A stretch of 64,000 bases of DNA from contig PHTZ01000001.1 of NCBI GenBank assembly GCA_002813285.1, forward strand, positions 4,215,501-4,279,500, written 5' to 3'. Shown here one piece after another: positions 34,475-44,481 of the stretch (its first letter is position 1; each line of letters begins with the position of its first letter). Position numbers and translations under genes: made by a program. The notes under the pieces are model-generated. The model saw only the letters and a program-made list of their open reading frames with translations. It made no database searches and had not been told where the DNA came from. The stretch comes from Flavobacteriaceae bacterium MAR_2009_75 (GTDB lineage: Bacteria; Bacteroidota; Bacteroidia; Flavobacteriales; Flavobacteriaceae).

Positions 34475-37400
34475 ATGAAGAAAATAACTTTCGTGTTACT
34501 AGTCTTATGCACTACGGTGTCATTCGGCCAGGCCATTTCAGGAAAAGTCTCAGATAACACCGGCGAGCCCTTACCCGGGGCATCGATTGTCGTTTCCGGA
34601 ACCAGTAGAGGCACAACGACTAACTTTGATGGCGATTATTCGATAGAAGCGAGTTCAGGTGATGTTTTGATATTTTCCTATTTAGGAATGTTATCACAGC
34701 AAATAACGGTAGGTAGTAGCAGTACCATCGATGTTCGTTTAGAAGAGGATTCGGCACAATTAGATGAGGTAATCGTAACGGCCTTTGGCATATCGCAAGA
34801 GAAAAAAGCGCTGGGTTATGCTGCTCAAAGTATTGACGCCGATGCTATTGCGAAAACTAAACAAACTAACTTGGTCAATGCTCTTCAAGGCCAAGTTGCC
34901 GGGGTACAGATTACAAATTCAGGAGGGGCACCGGGCCAAAGCGCGAGAATCATAATTAGGGGTATTAATTCATTAGACCCAAGCGCCGATAACCAACCCC
35001 TTTTTGTGGTCGATGGCGTACCCATAGATAACTCTACTGTTGAAGCCGGAATTAACCAAAACGGGAATACACCTAGAGGACTTTCAAACAGGGCATCAGA
35101 TATAAACCCCAATGATGTCGAATCGATGTCGGTATTAAAAGGAGCAGCCGCAACAGCTCTGTATGGCGTACGTGCGGCGAATGGCGCTGTAATTATTACT
35201 ACGAAAAAGGGGACTAAGGGGAAAATACAAATCAACCTAAACACCTCAGTTGGTTTTGAAGAGCTCAATAGACTACCTGAACTGCAAGACGAATATGGTC
35301 AGGGCTTCAGTGGAGAGTATGACTCTTCGAGTTTCTGGCCCTCATGGGGTGCCCCAATCGCCGAAATTGCTCAAACTGTACCAGGGCATAAATATCAAGA
35401 TAATTGGAACAGGGCTTTTGATACAGGCGTACAGACCGATCATAGTATCAGTATTTCAGGGGGTGGTGAAAATGCAACTTTTTATGGTTCGTTCGGTCGG
35501 TTTGACCAAGATGGTATAATCCCTTTTAGTGATTGGTCAAGAACATCTGCGAAACTATCGGGCTCGGTAAAAATTAATGACAAATTTGATTTTTCAGGAT
35601 CGGTAAACTATACGAACTCGGGCGGAAATAGGGTGCCCCACGACCGATTTATGGAACGTATGATGTATTGGGCAGAAACTCAAGATGTAAGAGATTATAT
35701 CAACCCAGATGGTACGATGAAAACCTATGGCAATACCAACCCAATTTATGATGCCCGCTTCAGTACCTATGAAGACAATGTGAATCGGGTAATTGGTAAT
35801 CTCAATTTAAACTATAGCCCTTTTGAATGGTTGACTCTGTCATACCGAATAGGTACTGATTTTTATAGTGACATGAGAACAGAAATTACATCAGGGCCGA
35901 AAGGCATTGATGAAGAAGTGCCTTTAAGCTCTACAGGCTTTATTGAGGAGACTCGAATCAACAGTAAAGATATTACTTCAAATTTTTATATCACTCTTAA
36001 AAAACAGTGGAACGACGACTTGAATACTACCCTCCGATTAGGTAATGATATTTTTCAAAGAAGATTCGATAGGGTTTTTCTTAGAGGAGAAGATTTCGTA
36101 ATACCTGAGTTTTACAACGTAAACAATACCAGGCAGGTATTTGCAGGTCAAGCGAAAAGTATAAGAAGGCTGGTGGGCTTCTACGGTGATTTAATGATCA
36201 ATTATCAAGATTTTCTATATCTTAATGTAACGGGACGAAATGATATTTCTTCTACTCTTCCAAAAGATAATAATTCATTTTTCTATCCTTCCGTTAACCT
36301 CGGCTACGTTTTCAGCGAGAATTTTGATTTACCGAATTGGTTCACCTTTGGTAAGTTGAGAGGGTCTTGGGCACAAGTGGGTAAAGATACCAATCCACAT
36401 ATTTTAGGTGCTACATTTGTCTCTCCAGATATATTCCCATTAGATGGTCAAGTTGGGTTCAGTCGCAACAGTACTTTCGGTGATCCAGCTCTTAAACCTG
36501 AACTTACCACCTCTGTTGAGTTCGGCGCACAACTTTCTTTTTTTGAAAGCAGATTAGATTTCGATGTAACTTACTATAAATCGAATTCCGAAGATCAAAT
36601 AATTCCCGTTCCTATTTCTGACGGCACAGGTTTTTCATCTTACATAACCAATGCCGGTGAAATCGAGAACAGCGGTTTCGAGTTTGTTCTGGGAGGTGAT
36701 ATCGTAAAAAACAAAGATTTTCAGTGGACGGCCACTGCAAACCTTTCTATAAATAATAACGAAATTAAATCGATAAGAGAGGGTATAGATGAAATTGTTG
36801 TTGGTAGTCAATTTGGTTACGCCGGTAGTACGGTGACCATGAAATTGATTGAAGGAGAAGCATTTGGTAATTTATACGGAACGAGCTACCAACGTTCTGG
36901 GGCTGATGAGGAAAATATCTTTTTGCAAAGAAATCTTCCGATGGTTATAGATGATGACGGATTTCCTGCTAGAAATGCCGAACAACTTATTCTTGGGAAT
37001 GCTGTACCCAAATGGTTCGGTGGTTTAAGAAATGTTTTTAATTACAAAAATTTTGAACTGAATTTCTTAGTAGATTTTAGGGCAGATGTAGAGCAGTATA
37101 ACCAGTTTGATAATTTTCTATCTGCTTTTGGTAAGAATGAATATACTTCGGCTAGAAACGATTTTAGAGTTTTTGATGGAGTATTGGCCGATGGTTCAAC
37201 AAATACTCAACAAGTGTGGTTGGGCCAAGGTGTAGGCCCTGATGGCAATGATTATGGTGCAGGCTTTTGGAGAAATGATTATCGAAGCGTTTCAGAAAAC
37301 TTTGTTCAAGATGCCAGTTATATAAAGCTTAGAAACATTTCCGTAGCTTATAATCTTGGCGAGAGAATTTTGGACAGAATTCCATTTAGTTCTTTAAGGG

Positions 37401-37558
37401 TATCTCTAGCGGCTAATAATATTATTCTCTATTCACCTTGGGATGGTTTCGATCCAGAATCTTTTTCCGCAGGAGCGGGAGGTAATGCAATTGGGTTTAC
37501 CGGTCTTGGTTTTCCGGGAACACAAAGTTATTTTTTGACATTCAATTTCGGCATCTAA
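34475..37558 (+). CDS. SusC/RagA-type TonB-dependent outer-membrane transporter
   Basis: Outer-membrane importer of 1027 residues. Signal peptide ITFVLLVLCTTVSFGQ, then a carboxypeptidase-regulatory-like domain (GKVSDNTGEPLPGASIVVSG, residues about 20-100), the TonB box region LDEVIVTAFG, the plug (VNALQGQVAGVQITN, PLFVVDGVPIDN, LKGAAATALYGVRAANG) and a C-terminal beta-barrel ending YFLTFNFGI. It forms a pair with the SusD protein 56 bp downstream. Such pairs import glycans, and some import peptides. No glycoside hydrolase or anti-sigma regulator is next to it, so its substrate is unclear. The upstream 269 bp contain no gene. Confidence 0.95.
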   Translation: MKKITFVLLVLCTTVSFGQAISGKVSDNTGEPLPGASIVVSGTSRGTTTNFDGDYSIEASSGDVLIFSYLGMLSQQITVGSSSTIDVRLEEDSAQLDEVIVTAFGISQEKKALGYAAQSIDADAIAKTKQTNLVNALQGQVAGVQITNSGGAPGQSARIIIRGINSLDPSADNQPLFVVDGVPIDNSTVEAGINQNGNTPRGLSNRASDINPNDVESMSVLKGAAATALYGVRAANGAVIITTKKGTKGKIQINLNTSVGFEELNRLPELQDEYGQGFSGEYDSSSFWPSWGAPIAEIAQTVPGHKYQDNWNRAFDTGVQTDHSISISGGGENATFYGSFGRFDQDGIIPFSDWSRTSAKLSGSVKINDKFDFSGSVNYTNSGGNRVPHDRFMERMMYWAETQDVRDYINPDGTMKTYGNTNPIYDARFSTYEDNVNRVIGNLNLNYSPFEWLTLSYRIGTDFYSDMRTEITSGPKGIDEEVPLSSTGFIEETRINSKDITSNFYITLKKQWNDDLNTTLRLGNDIFQRRFDRVFLRGEDFVIPEFYNVNNTRQVFAGQAKSIRRLVGFYGDLMINYQDFLYLNVTGRNDISSTLPKDNNSFFYPSVNLGYVFSENFDLPNWFTFGKLRGSWAQVGKDTNPHILGATFVSPDIFPLDGQVGFSRNSTFGDPALKPELTTSVEFGAQLSFFESRLDFDVTYYKSNSEDQIIPVPISDGTGFSSYITNAGEIENSGFEFVLGGDIVKNKDFQWTATANLSINNNEIKSIREGIDEIVVGSQFGYAGSTVTMKLIEGEAFGNLYGTSYQRSGADEENIFLQRNLPMVIDDDGFPARNAEQLILGNAVPKWFGGLRNVFNYKNFELNFLVDFRADVEQYNQFDNFLSAFGKNEYTSARNDFRVFDGVLADGSTNTQQVWLGQGVGPDGNDYGAGFWRNDYRSVSENFVQDASYIKLRNISVAYNLGERILDRIPFSSLRVSLAANNIILYSPWDGFDPESFSAGAGGNAIGFTGLGFPGTQSYFLTFNFGI

Positions 37559-37614
37559 CAATAGCAATGGGTGTGTATTAAAACTTCACTCTCAAGCTCA
37601 AATAAATATAAACT

Positions 37615-39030
37615 ATGAAAATTATAAATATAACCAAAAGAGCAATTGCCGTAGGCCTTGTGTTGATTTTGGCCGCATGCGATTCTTATTTAGACGTTAA
37701 TGAAAACCCCAATAACCCTGAAGATGCACCTATCTCAGGTTTGCTGATCAATAGTACGTATGAATCGGCTTATAATGTCTATAGGGTAGGAGATATTACT
37801 TCAAATTACGTTCAGTATTTGGCATCGCCGAACCCAGCAAGTGCATCCGATACTATGGATCCAATTAGCAATAATGTTACTTGGTTCAGACTTTACAATG
37901 TAATGACCGATTTAGTTGTTTTAATCGATAAGGCAGAAGAACAGGGTGCAGCGCACTATCAAGGTGCGGCTCAAATTCTAATGGCTTTAAATTTAGGAAT
38001 GGGAGTTGACATATTTGGTGATATGCCGTTTTCAGAAAGCTTTAATTTTGAGACGGTGACGCCGGCTTATGATTCTGACCAAGAACTTTACGGTATAGTT
38101 ATGAATTACTTAGATGAGGGGCTTGCCAATTTACAGTCAGCCACAACGGCCAGTATAGGAGATGATGATTTTATTTACAAGGGTGATATAGAAAAATGGA
38201 CAGCATTTGCGCACACCCTACGAGCTAGGTATATGATTCATTTAAAAGATTTGGATAGTTACAATGCAAATGAGCTATTGACTGCTGTTGATTCAGGTTT
38301 TGGTTCTAATGAAGCGAATGCTCAACTCAGCTTTTTTGAACAATCGATAAACCCTTGGGCCGATGTTGCACGCGATAATGCTGATCTGCTTTTAGGAGGG
38401 TGGATTTCGGAGCAATTTGTTGAAGCATTGGACGGAACTTCATATGACGTCGTTGACCCAAGGTTGGCCCTCATGATCGGGGCTACAGATGATGGTGAGT
38501 ATATAGGCACTGAAAATGGTGCGGGTAGGGGCAATGCCCCTGAACAAGGTGCAAGGTCAACATTAATTGAAGATCAGTATTATACGGGTATCACATCTCC
38601 CATTCTTATAGCCACCTTTAGCGAACTAAAATTTATTGAGGCCGAGGCAGCATTAGAGATAGATAGAAGTAGGGCCTACCAAGCATATTTAGACGGTATA
38701 ATTGCACATATGCAAATGCTAGATGTGCCTCAAGCAGAGATTGATACTTATCTTTCAGCACCTAGTGTCGGCGTCGGGGAAGGAGCATTGACAATTGACA
38801 ATATTCTAAAAGAGAAATGGGTTGCTTTGTTTCTTCATCCAGAAACTTGGAACGATGCCCGTAGATATGATTATCAATATAAAAACATGACGCTGCCCGC
38901 AAACTTGAATCCTGATTTGGGCGGTCAGTTTATTAGAAGATTACCTTACCCAGATAGCGAGACAAGTAGAAATGGAAGTAATGTGCCTTCGGTGACCCTG
39001 CTTGACCGAGTTTTTTGGGATGTAGAATAA
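37615..39030 (+). CDS. SusD/RagB-type outer-membrane lipoprotein
   Basis: Substrate-capturing lid protein for the SusC partner, 471 residues, here of the SusD-like (SusD/RagB family 2) type. Lipoprotein signal AVGLVLILAACDSYLDVNEN, followed by NPNNPEDAPISGLL, the TPR-like region (YNVMTDLVVLIDKAEEQGAA, ILMALNLGMGVDIFGDMPFS), and the late conserved KEKWVALFLHPETWNDARRY. The 3' end is 8 bp from a convergent gene. The same substrate uncertainty applies as for SusC. Confidence 0.94.
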   Translation: MKIINITKRAIAVGLVLILAACDSYLDVNENPNNPEDAPISGLLINSTYESAYNVYRVGDITSNYVQYLASPNPASASDTMDPISNNVTWFRLYNVMTDLVVLIDKAEEQGAAHYQGAAQILMALNLGMGVDIFGDMPFSESFNFETVTPAYDSDQELYGIVMNYLDEGLANLQSATTASIGDDDFIYKGDIEKWTAFAHTLRARYMIHLKDLDSYNANELLTAVDSGFGSNEANAQLSFFEQSINPWADVARDNADLLLGGWISEQFVEALDGTSYDVVDPRLALMIGATDDGEYIGTENGAGRGNAPEQGARSTLIEDQYYTGITSPILIATFSELKFIEAEAALEIDRSRAYQAYLDGIIAHMQMLDVPQAEIDTYLSAPSVGVGEGALTIDNILKEKWVALFLHPETWNDARRYDYQYKNMTLPANLNPDLGGQFIRRLPYPDSETSRNGSNVPSVTLLDRVFWDVE

Positions 39031-39038
39031 ATTATAAT

Positions 39039-40094
39039 TTAAATCTTAGGAAGGATATTGATACACTTTAACAGGTAGTCGATATCCTTTTTTTTATGCC
39101 CGGCACTCAAGATAATCCGGCTCATTATCTGCGCATCTTCATCGGGGTATGGAAAATTGGTTACAATAATTCTATTAGCTTCCAAGTATTCACTCAATTG
39201 CACATCTGAAAAGGTGAAAGCCGGGTGCGCTTCCATAAAATGGAACTTTTTTTTAAGCTCTAGCTTATCGGTAAAATGTTGAATATACTCATTAAGTAGA
39301 GCTCTTCTTTCTTTGTATAACGCTCTTGCATCAAGCAGAGTAGCCATTGCCGCTGGTGCAGCAGGGCTGGCGCCACCGAAAAACGCGGTATCCTTCAGTC
39401 GTTCTATTCTTTTATTGGTTCCGAAGATGGCCCCTGCCTGAATGGCAAAGCCTTTACCCAATGAGCAACAGACTAAAAGTTCTTTTATATTAAATTGGGC
39501 GAGACTCTTATAGACTCCACCACCGTCTTCACCCACAATACCAATACCATGTGAATCATCGACGACCAGAATAATTTCGTCGAGCGGTAAGGTACGCAAT
39601 GCATCAAAATGCGGATAGTTGCATCCGGAAAAATCAATGGCATCAACGAAAACGACCGGTGCTTTACTTTTCTCGTTCGAATTGAGGTGCTCTCTCACTG
39701 CTATGTTTAGGGCGGTAAAGGTGGTATAGGGTCTTATTTTCGCCTGATAAAGTGCTGCATGGGTATTCGGCGCATAGAACAGTTGATGGTGTTTGTCATG
39801 AAAAGATTGAGAGACAAATTGACCTGCTAAATAACCAGATGAAAGGGTCAAGGTCGATTCGCAGCCTACCATGTCGGTTAGATAATGTTCCGTTTCTTCA
39901 AATACAGCAATTTGAAGATTCGATTTTCTACTGGCTCCATAATTGGTGCCGTAGCGTTTAATATTATTTATGAATATACCTTGAAATTCATCATCGGTCT
40001 GTAGGCCCAAGTACGACGTGCCCCCAAAGTAGAGATGGGGCTCTCCTTTTACATTAACTTTTCTTCCCGGAAACGAATCAATTGTATAGGCCAT
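39039..40094 (-). CDS. PLP-dependent aminotransferase class I/II, KBL/BioF-like
   Basis: Fold-type I PLP enzyme of 351 residues related to 8-amino-7-oxononanoate synthase and 2-amino-3-ketobutyrate ligase. The start YTIDSFPGRKVNVKGEPHLY is short compared with typical BioF. Motifs: GTSYLGL, YGTNYGASRKSN, VVDDSHGIGIVGEDG (Asp and His of the PLP site) and the Schiff-base Lys in CSLGKGFAIQAGAIF. Its ATG overlaps the stop of the dipeptide epimerase by one base (TAATG), so the two are translationally coupled. Acyl acceptor and donor are unknown; a link to D-/L-amino-acid or peptide metabolism is suggested only by the coupling. Convergent with susD. Confidence 0.8.
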   Translation of the reverse strand: MAYTIDSFPGRKVNVKGEPHLYFGGTSYLGLQTDDEFQGIFINNIKRYGTNYGASRKSNLQIAVFEETEHYLTDMVGCESTLTLSSGYLAGQFVSQSFHDKHHQLFYAPNTHAALYQAKIRPYTTFTALNIAVREHLNSNEKSKAPVVFVDAIDFSGCNYPHFDALRTLPLDEIILVVDDSHGIGIVGEDGGGVYKSLAQFNIKELLVCCSLGKGFAIQAGAIFGTNKRIERLKDTAFFGGASPAAPAAMATLLDARALYKERRALLNEYIQHFTDKLELKKKFHFMEAHPAFTFSDVQLSEYLEANRIIVTNFPYPDEDAQIMSRIILSAGHKKKDIDYLLKCINILPKI

Positions 40095-41104
40095 TACCTC
40101 AAAGTTACACCAGATCCTCCTATTTCAGGGAAAATAAGCATACCATTCTTTAAAATTTGAACCCCTTTTGCTATATCTTCTTTAAGCAGTAGGGGGCCAT
40201 CCATATCAACATAATCCAATTGTGGCAATAGCTGGGCTATGGCAGAAATACCAACGGTAGATTCGGTCATACAGCCGACCATAACCTTCATTCCCATGCT
40301 TTTTCCCTTTTTAATCATACGTAGGGCAGGGGTCAAGCCCCCACATTTGGTCAGTTTAACATTGATGCCATTAAAATGAAGTCCGCATTTTTCCACATCC
40401 GCTTCAACAATACAACTTTCATCGGCCACTACGGGTAAGACACTAGCATGCATTACTTTCTCCATACCCTCCCAATCTTCAGCATGTAAGGGTTGTTCAA
40501 GAAATTCAACACCCAAATCTTTAAGTAAGGGGGCATTAAGTATGGTTTCTTCCGCCGACCAAGCGCAATTGGCATCGATGCGAAAAATGGCATCGGTGTG
40601 CCTTCTCAATTCTTTTACTATTGCAACATCGTCTTCAGTGCCCAATTTTATTTTATAAATGGGCCATGGCATCTCTTGCATCTTAGCGACCATTTTATCG
40701 ACCGGTGCAATACCAATGGTATAATTTGTAATCGGATAATTTTCTTTGGATGTTCCCCAAAGGTCATAGAGAGGCTTACCTTTTAATTTTCCATACAAAT
40801 CCCAAGCGGCAAGGTCTAAAGCGCATATGGCGAAATTGGATAAATTCTTTTCGACCAAAAATTTATGAAACTCCTCAGGCCTGTCAAAATCGAACGACTC
40901 GATGTCAGCACGAATAGCATTGATTTCTGCCATCATGCTTTCAATGGAAATTTTGTAATAAGGGTTCGAGGTGCTTTCTCCGTAACCGGTACTATCACCT
41001 AAAGAAAGGCCTACGATAAGGGTGTTTTGATAATCGTGCGATTCGCGTGAAATACTAAAGGTGTGTTTTAGCGCAAGCACATATTTTTTAAGGGTCAATC
41101 GCAT
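40094..41104 (-). CDS. Dipeptide epimerase (L-Ala-D/L-Glu epimerase type)
   Basis: Enolase-superfamily member of the muconate-lactonising subgroup, 336 residues. The acid-base Lys lies in YKIKLGTEDD (KxK), metal ligands in FRIDANCAWS, EFLEQPLHAED and VVADESCIVE, and the second Lys region in NGINVKLTKCGGL. Sequence and length match Ala-Glu and related dipeptide epimerases, which in Bacteroidota often help to recycle muropeptides or metabolise D-containing dipeptides. It is the first gene of a leftward two-gene unit with the KBL-like enzyme; a hairpin separates it from the GIN gene upstream. The exact dipeptide cannot be told from sequence. Confidence 0.88.
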   Translation of the reverse strand: MRLTLKKYVLALKHTFSISRESHDYQNTLIVGLSLGDSTGYGESTSNPYYKISIESMMAEINAIRADIESFDFDRPEEFHKFLVEKNLSNFAICALDLAAWDLYGKLKGKPLYDLWGTSKENYPITNYTIGIAPVDKMVAKMQEMPWPIYKIKLGTEDDVAIVKELRRHTDAIFRIDANCAWSAEETILNAPLLKDLGVEFLEQPLHAEDWEGMEKVMHASVLPVVADESCIVEADVEKCGLHFNGINVKLTKCGGLTPALRMIKKGKSMGMKVMVGCMTESTVGISAIAQLLPQLDYVDMDGPLLLKEDIAKGVQILKNGMLIFPEIGGSGVTLR

Positions 41105-41183
41105 ACTGAAGTTTAGTTTGTACGAAGATATAAAGACCGTTGCGACCGTGAGAATCTGAAATCAGCTTTTTTTTAAATATAAA

Positions 41184-41205
41184 GACCTGCTAAAGTTAGC
41201 AGGTC
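41184..41205 (-). terminator. Hairpin after the GIN-domain gene
   Basis: Stem GACCTGCTA (41184-41192) with TAGCAGGTC (41197-41205). In the minus-strand RNA it follows the GIN gene and is succeeded by TTTATATTT, a weak U tail. Confidence 0.5.
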
Positions 41206-41229
41206 AAATGATTTTAATGTGGGTTCGCA

Positions 41230-41961
41230 TTAATATTGATGAACACTTCCGGAAACTGATTTTTTCTTAGAAACATTGGGTTCACCAGAATATGAAATAT
41301 TGCCACCGCTACTTGCATCTGCCGTTAACGATTCTGAAACTTTAACTTTTACGTTGCCACCACTACTGGCATCGGCATCACAAGTTTTAGTTTGCAATTC
41401 TTTTGCATTGATGTTTCCACCCGAACTTACATCGATATCAGCGTGAACCGTTTGACCTGAAATATTTAGGTTAGCGCCGCTACTGGCGTCTATTTCTACC
41501 GATTTTGATTTCAAATCTACGTAAAGTTGCGCACCACTGCTTCCATCAATATCTAACGCATTACTTTTGATCTCGTTTTCGGTTTTAAGCTGTGAGCCGC
41601 TAGAACCTTTCAGCCTTGTGATTTCAGGAAGGGATACGTAGATATTTTTAGTTGCTCTACCGATATTCTCTTCAGCGTGAATACGAAGTTTACCATCTTT
41701 AATATCGGTTGCGATAAGGTCTATAATGTTCTCATCACCTTCAACTTCTATCTTATAGTTGTCATCCTGCGTTACAAATACGGCCAAGCCCTCAGATGCT
41801 GAGACTTCAGTAAAATCACCGGATACTTTTCGGCTTTCTTTTACAACGGTACCATTACCGGGTTTACCGGTGCCAAAATCTCCGATGTTAATATCAAAGC
41901 CGCATGAGGAAAGAAAAATTGCTACTATAAAAGCTATTGCTACTCTAACTAGTGTTGTCAT
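41230..41961 (-). CDS. GIN-domain (DUF2807) lipoprotein with DxSSG repeats
   Basis: Exported 243-residue protein with a lipoprotein signal (IVAIFLSSCGFDINIG). The core is the head-GIN domain: SEGLAVFVTQDDNYKIEVEG, LIATDIKDGKLRIHAEENIG. From residue about 125 the chain repeats short units such as KGSSGSQL, DGSSGAQL, DASSGANL, DVSSGGNI, DASSGGNV and DASSGGNI about every 20 residues, predicting a right-handed beta-helix. It is the third gene after padR and the PspC protein, a common envelope-stress cassette in flavobacteria. It ends GSVHQY. The function is unknown; a role in sensing or stabilising the envelope is inferred. Confidence 0.86.
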   Translation of the reverse strand: MTTLVRVAIAFIVAIFLSSCGFDINIGDFGTGKPGNGTVVKESRKVSGDFTEVSASEGLAVFVTQDDNYKIEVEGDENIIDLIATDIKDGKLRIHAEENIGRATKNIYVSLPEITRLKGSSGSQLKTENEIKSNALDIDGSSGAQLYVDLKSKSVEIDASSGANLNISGQTVHADIDVSSGGNINAKELQTKTCDADASSGGNVKVKVSESLTADASSGGNISYSGEPNVSKKKSVSGSVHQY

Positions 41962-42096
41962 GATTGTTCGTTTTTTGATTGATGATTGTTTTTGTTGATG
42001 CTGTTGTTTTGAATTACAATGTAAAAGTGTTCTATAACGACGAATTACTTTAATTTTTGTTACCGACCTGTACGATTTTATACCTGAATCGTAATT

Positions 42097-43917
42097 TTAG
42101 TCTTGAGTTATTGTTTTGGTCATTGTCTTGTCACCATCCTTCGCTTTTATTTTGACCGTGTTACTACTGCCATCGATATTAATATCAACGTTATCTTCTT
42201 CGTCATTGGCTTTGATACGAACTTGGTCATTGCCAATTTTCATTTCAAAAGACTCTCCGTTGTCATCTTTGATATTAATATCTATTCCATCTTCATTAAT
42301 TCGAATCCTGTTTTCGTCGTCATCATCTTCTTCAACCTCCTCCGGACAGTTTTGACATTTCAACTCCCCATCTAAACCCATTTTCCAGATGTAATTTTCA
42401 GGCTCATCGATATCTATATCTTTTTCAGAGCGTATCAACCAGTTACGTCGATTTGAAGGGTCGTATTTCAAAATTTTTCCTGCAGGTAAATAGATGTTTG
42501 CCCTGACCTCTTGATCATGAAATTTATTGCTATCGGAGGTCGTAAGGTAATTATTTAACATTAAGGTGTTACCTCTTAAACTGTATTCGTAACTTATAAT
42601 TTCAGCTGTATTTCGGGCTTCTTTAAAAGAGGGGCCGTTGGCTTCTTTGCGAATCGAGATACGGGCGATGGTGTCATTAGATTTCTTAATGTTAAAACGT
42701 ACGTCTTCAGATTGCATTATAGGGTCTCCATTGTCATCATATAACATAATCATGTCGTTCATTCGAACATGTTCTCCATCATCGTAAAATTCAGAAGAAA
42801 CCAATTGAATATTAAGTGTGTCTTGACTGTTTTCAAAGTAAATAGGGTTTTCTTCAGTAACACTTCCTGTAAAGGCGTGCGAGGCCGCCTCCCTAATGCC
42901 GAGCACGATTAGTGCTATCAAGGAGATTAACCACAGCCCTAGTAACGAGAACTTAGCTATGTTACCGATAGATTTAAGATTGTTCACCAATATCTTTAGC
43001 CCCAAATAGAGCAAAAAGAAGAAGGGAATACCTATGACAAAGAAAAATAGCATAGAGAGTAGCCAAACCGGTGCACCGGTTATACTATGAATTACCCCGT
43101 CTACTCCTGGTAAATTAATCCAATCTAAAGTACCAACGGTGAGCATGCCGATAAACATGCCGATGATAGTGGCGGCGCCTATAATCACGAGTATGATACC
43201 GATAAACTTTCCGAAAACCTTAAAGAGAAACATGATAATTTCACCAATAGTGTCGAAAAACGATTTACCACCATTTTTTACTTTATTGGTTACACCTTCA
43301 TAATCGACGTTCTTTATTTTTTGGGCAACATCATCAAAGCCTTCCTTGACCTTACGTTCTATATTGCTGATGTTGACATCCTCCCCCCGCATATCCAATT
43401 TTTGTGAGGTTGTTTTAGCTTCGGGAATCAATAACCACAGCAAGCCGTAAATTATGATGAAGGCACCGGTCGAACCAATAGTCAAAATAATCCAGAGTAA
43501 ACGAATCCACAACGGGTCAATATTGAAGTAATGACCAAGTCCTGAAGAAACACCGGCTACATACTTTTGTTCAGTATCGCGGTAGAATTTCTTAGCCTTT
43601 TTGGTTTGAGAATGTCCGCTGCCGGTGCTTGGCTCATCTTCAAAAATATCTTCATCGACCATATAGTCTTCTGGTTGCCCCATAATAGAGATAACCTCAT
43701 CTACTTCTTTTATGGTAATGACCTGACGTTCGTTTTCAAGTTTTTCGTGAAAGAGTTCGGCAACTCGAGCTTCTATATCGGCCAAAATCTCTTCACTGCC
43801 AGGAGTGTTGGCAAATGAACGCTTTACCGACTCTAGATAGCGCTGCATTTTGTTAAATGCCTCTTCATCGATATGAAAAAGCATATTGGCTAGATTAATA
43901 TTTACAGTTTTGTTCAT
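42097..43917 (-). CDS. PspC-domain membrane protein
   Basis: 606 residues. The N-terminal 95 residues (VNINLANMLFHIDEEAFNKM, IEARVAELFHEKL, EVDEVISIMGQPEDY) are a conserved cytoplasmic module. Residues about 105-165 are the PspC domain (GVSSGLGHYFNIDPLWIRLL, YGLLWLLIPEA). About four more membrane segments follow (IGIILVIIGAATIIGMFIGM, WLLSMLFFFVIGIPFFFLLY), then an extracytoplasmic C-terminal half ending in acidic repeats (EVEEDDDDENRIRINEDG, MKIGNDQVRIKAND). It lies between PadR and the GIN protein. PspC relates to the phage-shock envelope response; here no PspA is adjacent. The reading is confident for family, not for function. Confidence 0.88.
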   Translation of the reverse strand: MNKTVNINLANMLFHIDEEAFNKMQRYLESVKRSFANTPGSEEILADIEARVAELFHEKLENERQVITIKEVDEVISIMGQPEDYMVDEDIFEDEPSTGSGHSQTKKAKKFYRDTEQKYVAGVSSGLGHYFNIDPLWIRLLWIILTIGSTGAFIIIYGLLWLLIPEAKTTSQKLDMRGEDVNISNIERKVKEGFDDVAQKIKNVDYEGVTNKVKNGGKSFFDTIGEIIMFLFKVFGKFIGIILVIIGAATIIGMFIGMLTVGTLDWINLPGVDGVIHSITGAPVWLLSMLFFFVIGIPFFFLLYLGLKILVNNLKSIGNIAKFSLLGLWLISLIALIVLGIREAASHAFTGSVTEENPIYFENSQDTLNIQLVSSEFYDDGEHVRMNDMIMLYDDNGDPIMQSEDVRFNIKKSNDTIARISIRKEANGPSFKEARNTAEIISYEYSLRGNTLMLNNYLTTSDSNKFHDQEVRANIYLPAGKILKYDPSNRRNWLIRSEKDIDIDEPENYIWKMGLDGELKCQNCPEEVEEDDDDENRIRINEDGIDINIKDDNGESFEMKIGNDQVRIKANDEEDNVDINIDGSSNTVKIKAKDGDKTMTKTITQD

Positions 43918-43979
43918 TGTCTTATTTTTTAATCCTGAGCATCTAAGGTGGTTAGTAATTACAGGGGTGTTCTTTAGGT

Positions 43980-44309
43980 TTATTTATTATTGGTAACAAG
44001 ATTTGTTGCTGTTCTTAACTCATCCCAAGTGGCATTCAGTTCTTTTAGAAAAAGTTTACCGGTTTCCGTTAGGGCATAGTATTTTCTCGGTGGGCCAGAA
44101 GTTGATTCTTCCCAGCGGTAGCTTAAAAGACCCGCATTTTTTAGTCGTGTCAGAAGCGGGTAAATAGTACCTTCTACCACGAGCATCTTAGCGTCTTTTA
44201 AGGTCTCTAGAATCTCAGAGGCATACTTGTCCTTTCCGTTTAATATAGAGAGGATGCAGTATTCTAGAACACCTTTGCGCATTTGTGCTTTTGTATTTTC
44301 TACATTCAT
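43980..44309 (-). CDS. PadR-family transcriptional regulator
   Basis: Winged-helix repressor of about 109 residues. ATG 44309 (MNVENTKAQMRKGVLEYCIL) gives the usual PadR start; an in-frame ATG at 44381 would add 24 unusual residues rich in Lys. Features: CILSILNGKDKYASEIL, VVEGTIYPLLTRLKNAGLLS (recognition helix) and SGPPRKYYALTETGKLFLKEL (wing). It heads the leftward unit with the PspC and GIN genes (62-bp gap) and probably controls it. The inducer is unknown. Confidence 0.88.
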   Translation of the reverse strand: MNVENTKAQMRKGVLEYCILSILNGKDKYASEILETLKDAKMLVVEGTIYPLLTRLKNAGLLSYRWEESTSGPPRKYYALTETGKLFLKELNATWDELRTATNLVTNNK

Positions 44310-44481
44310 AATTTCTTTTTGCTTTTTATGCAGTTCCTTCTCGTGGGGGGAACGTGATTGTTTTAAAAATGTCGTCTGCATGGGGTGACTGTTCGTTTTT
44401 AGATCGATGAATAAACATTCTGATGAGATTGATTGATGAATAAACTCCTATGATTTCAGGTGTGATTAAGACCTGTTAATT

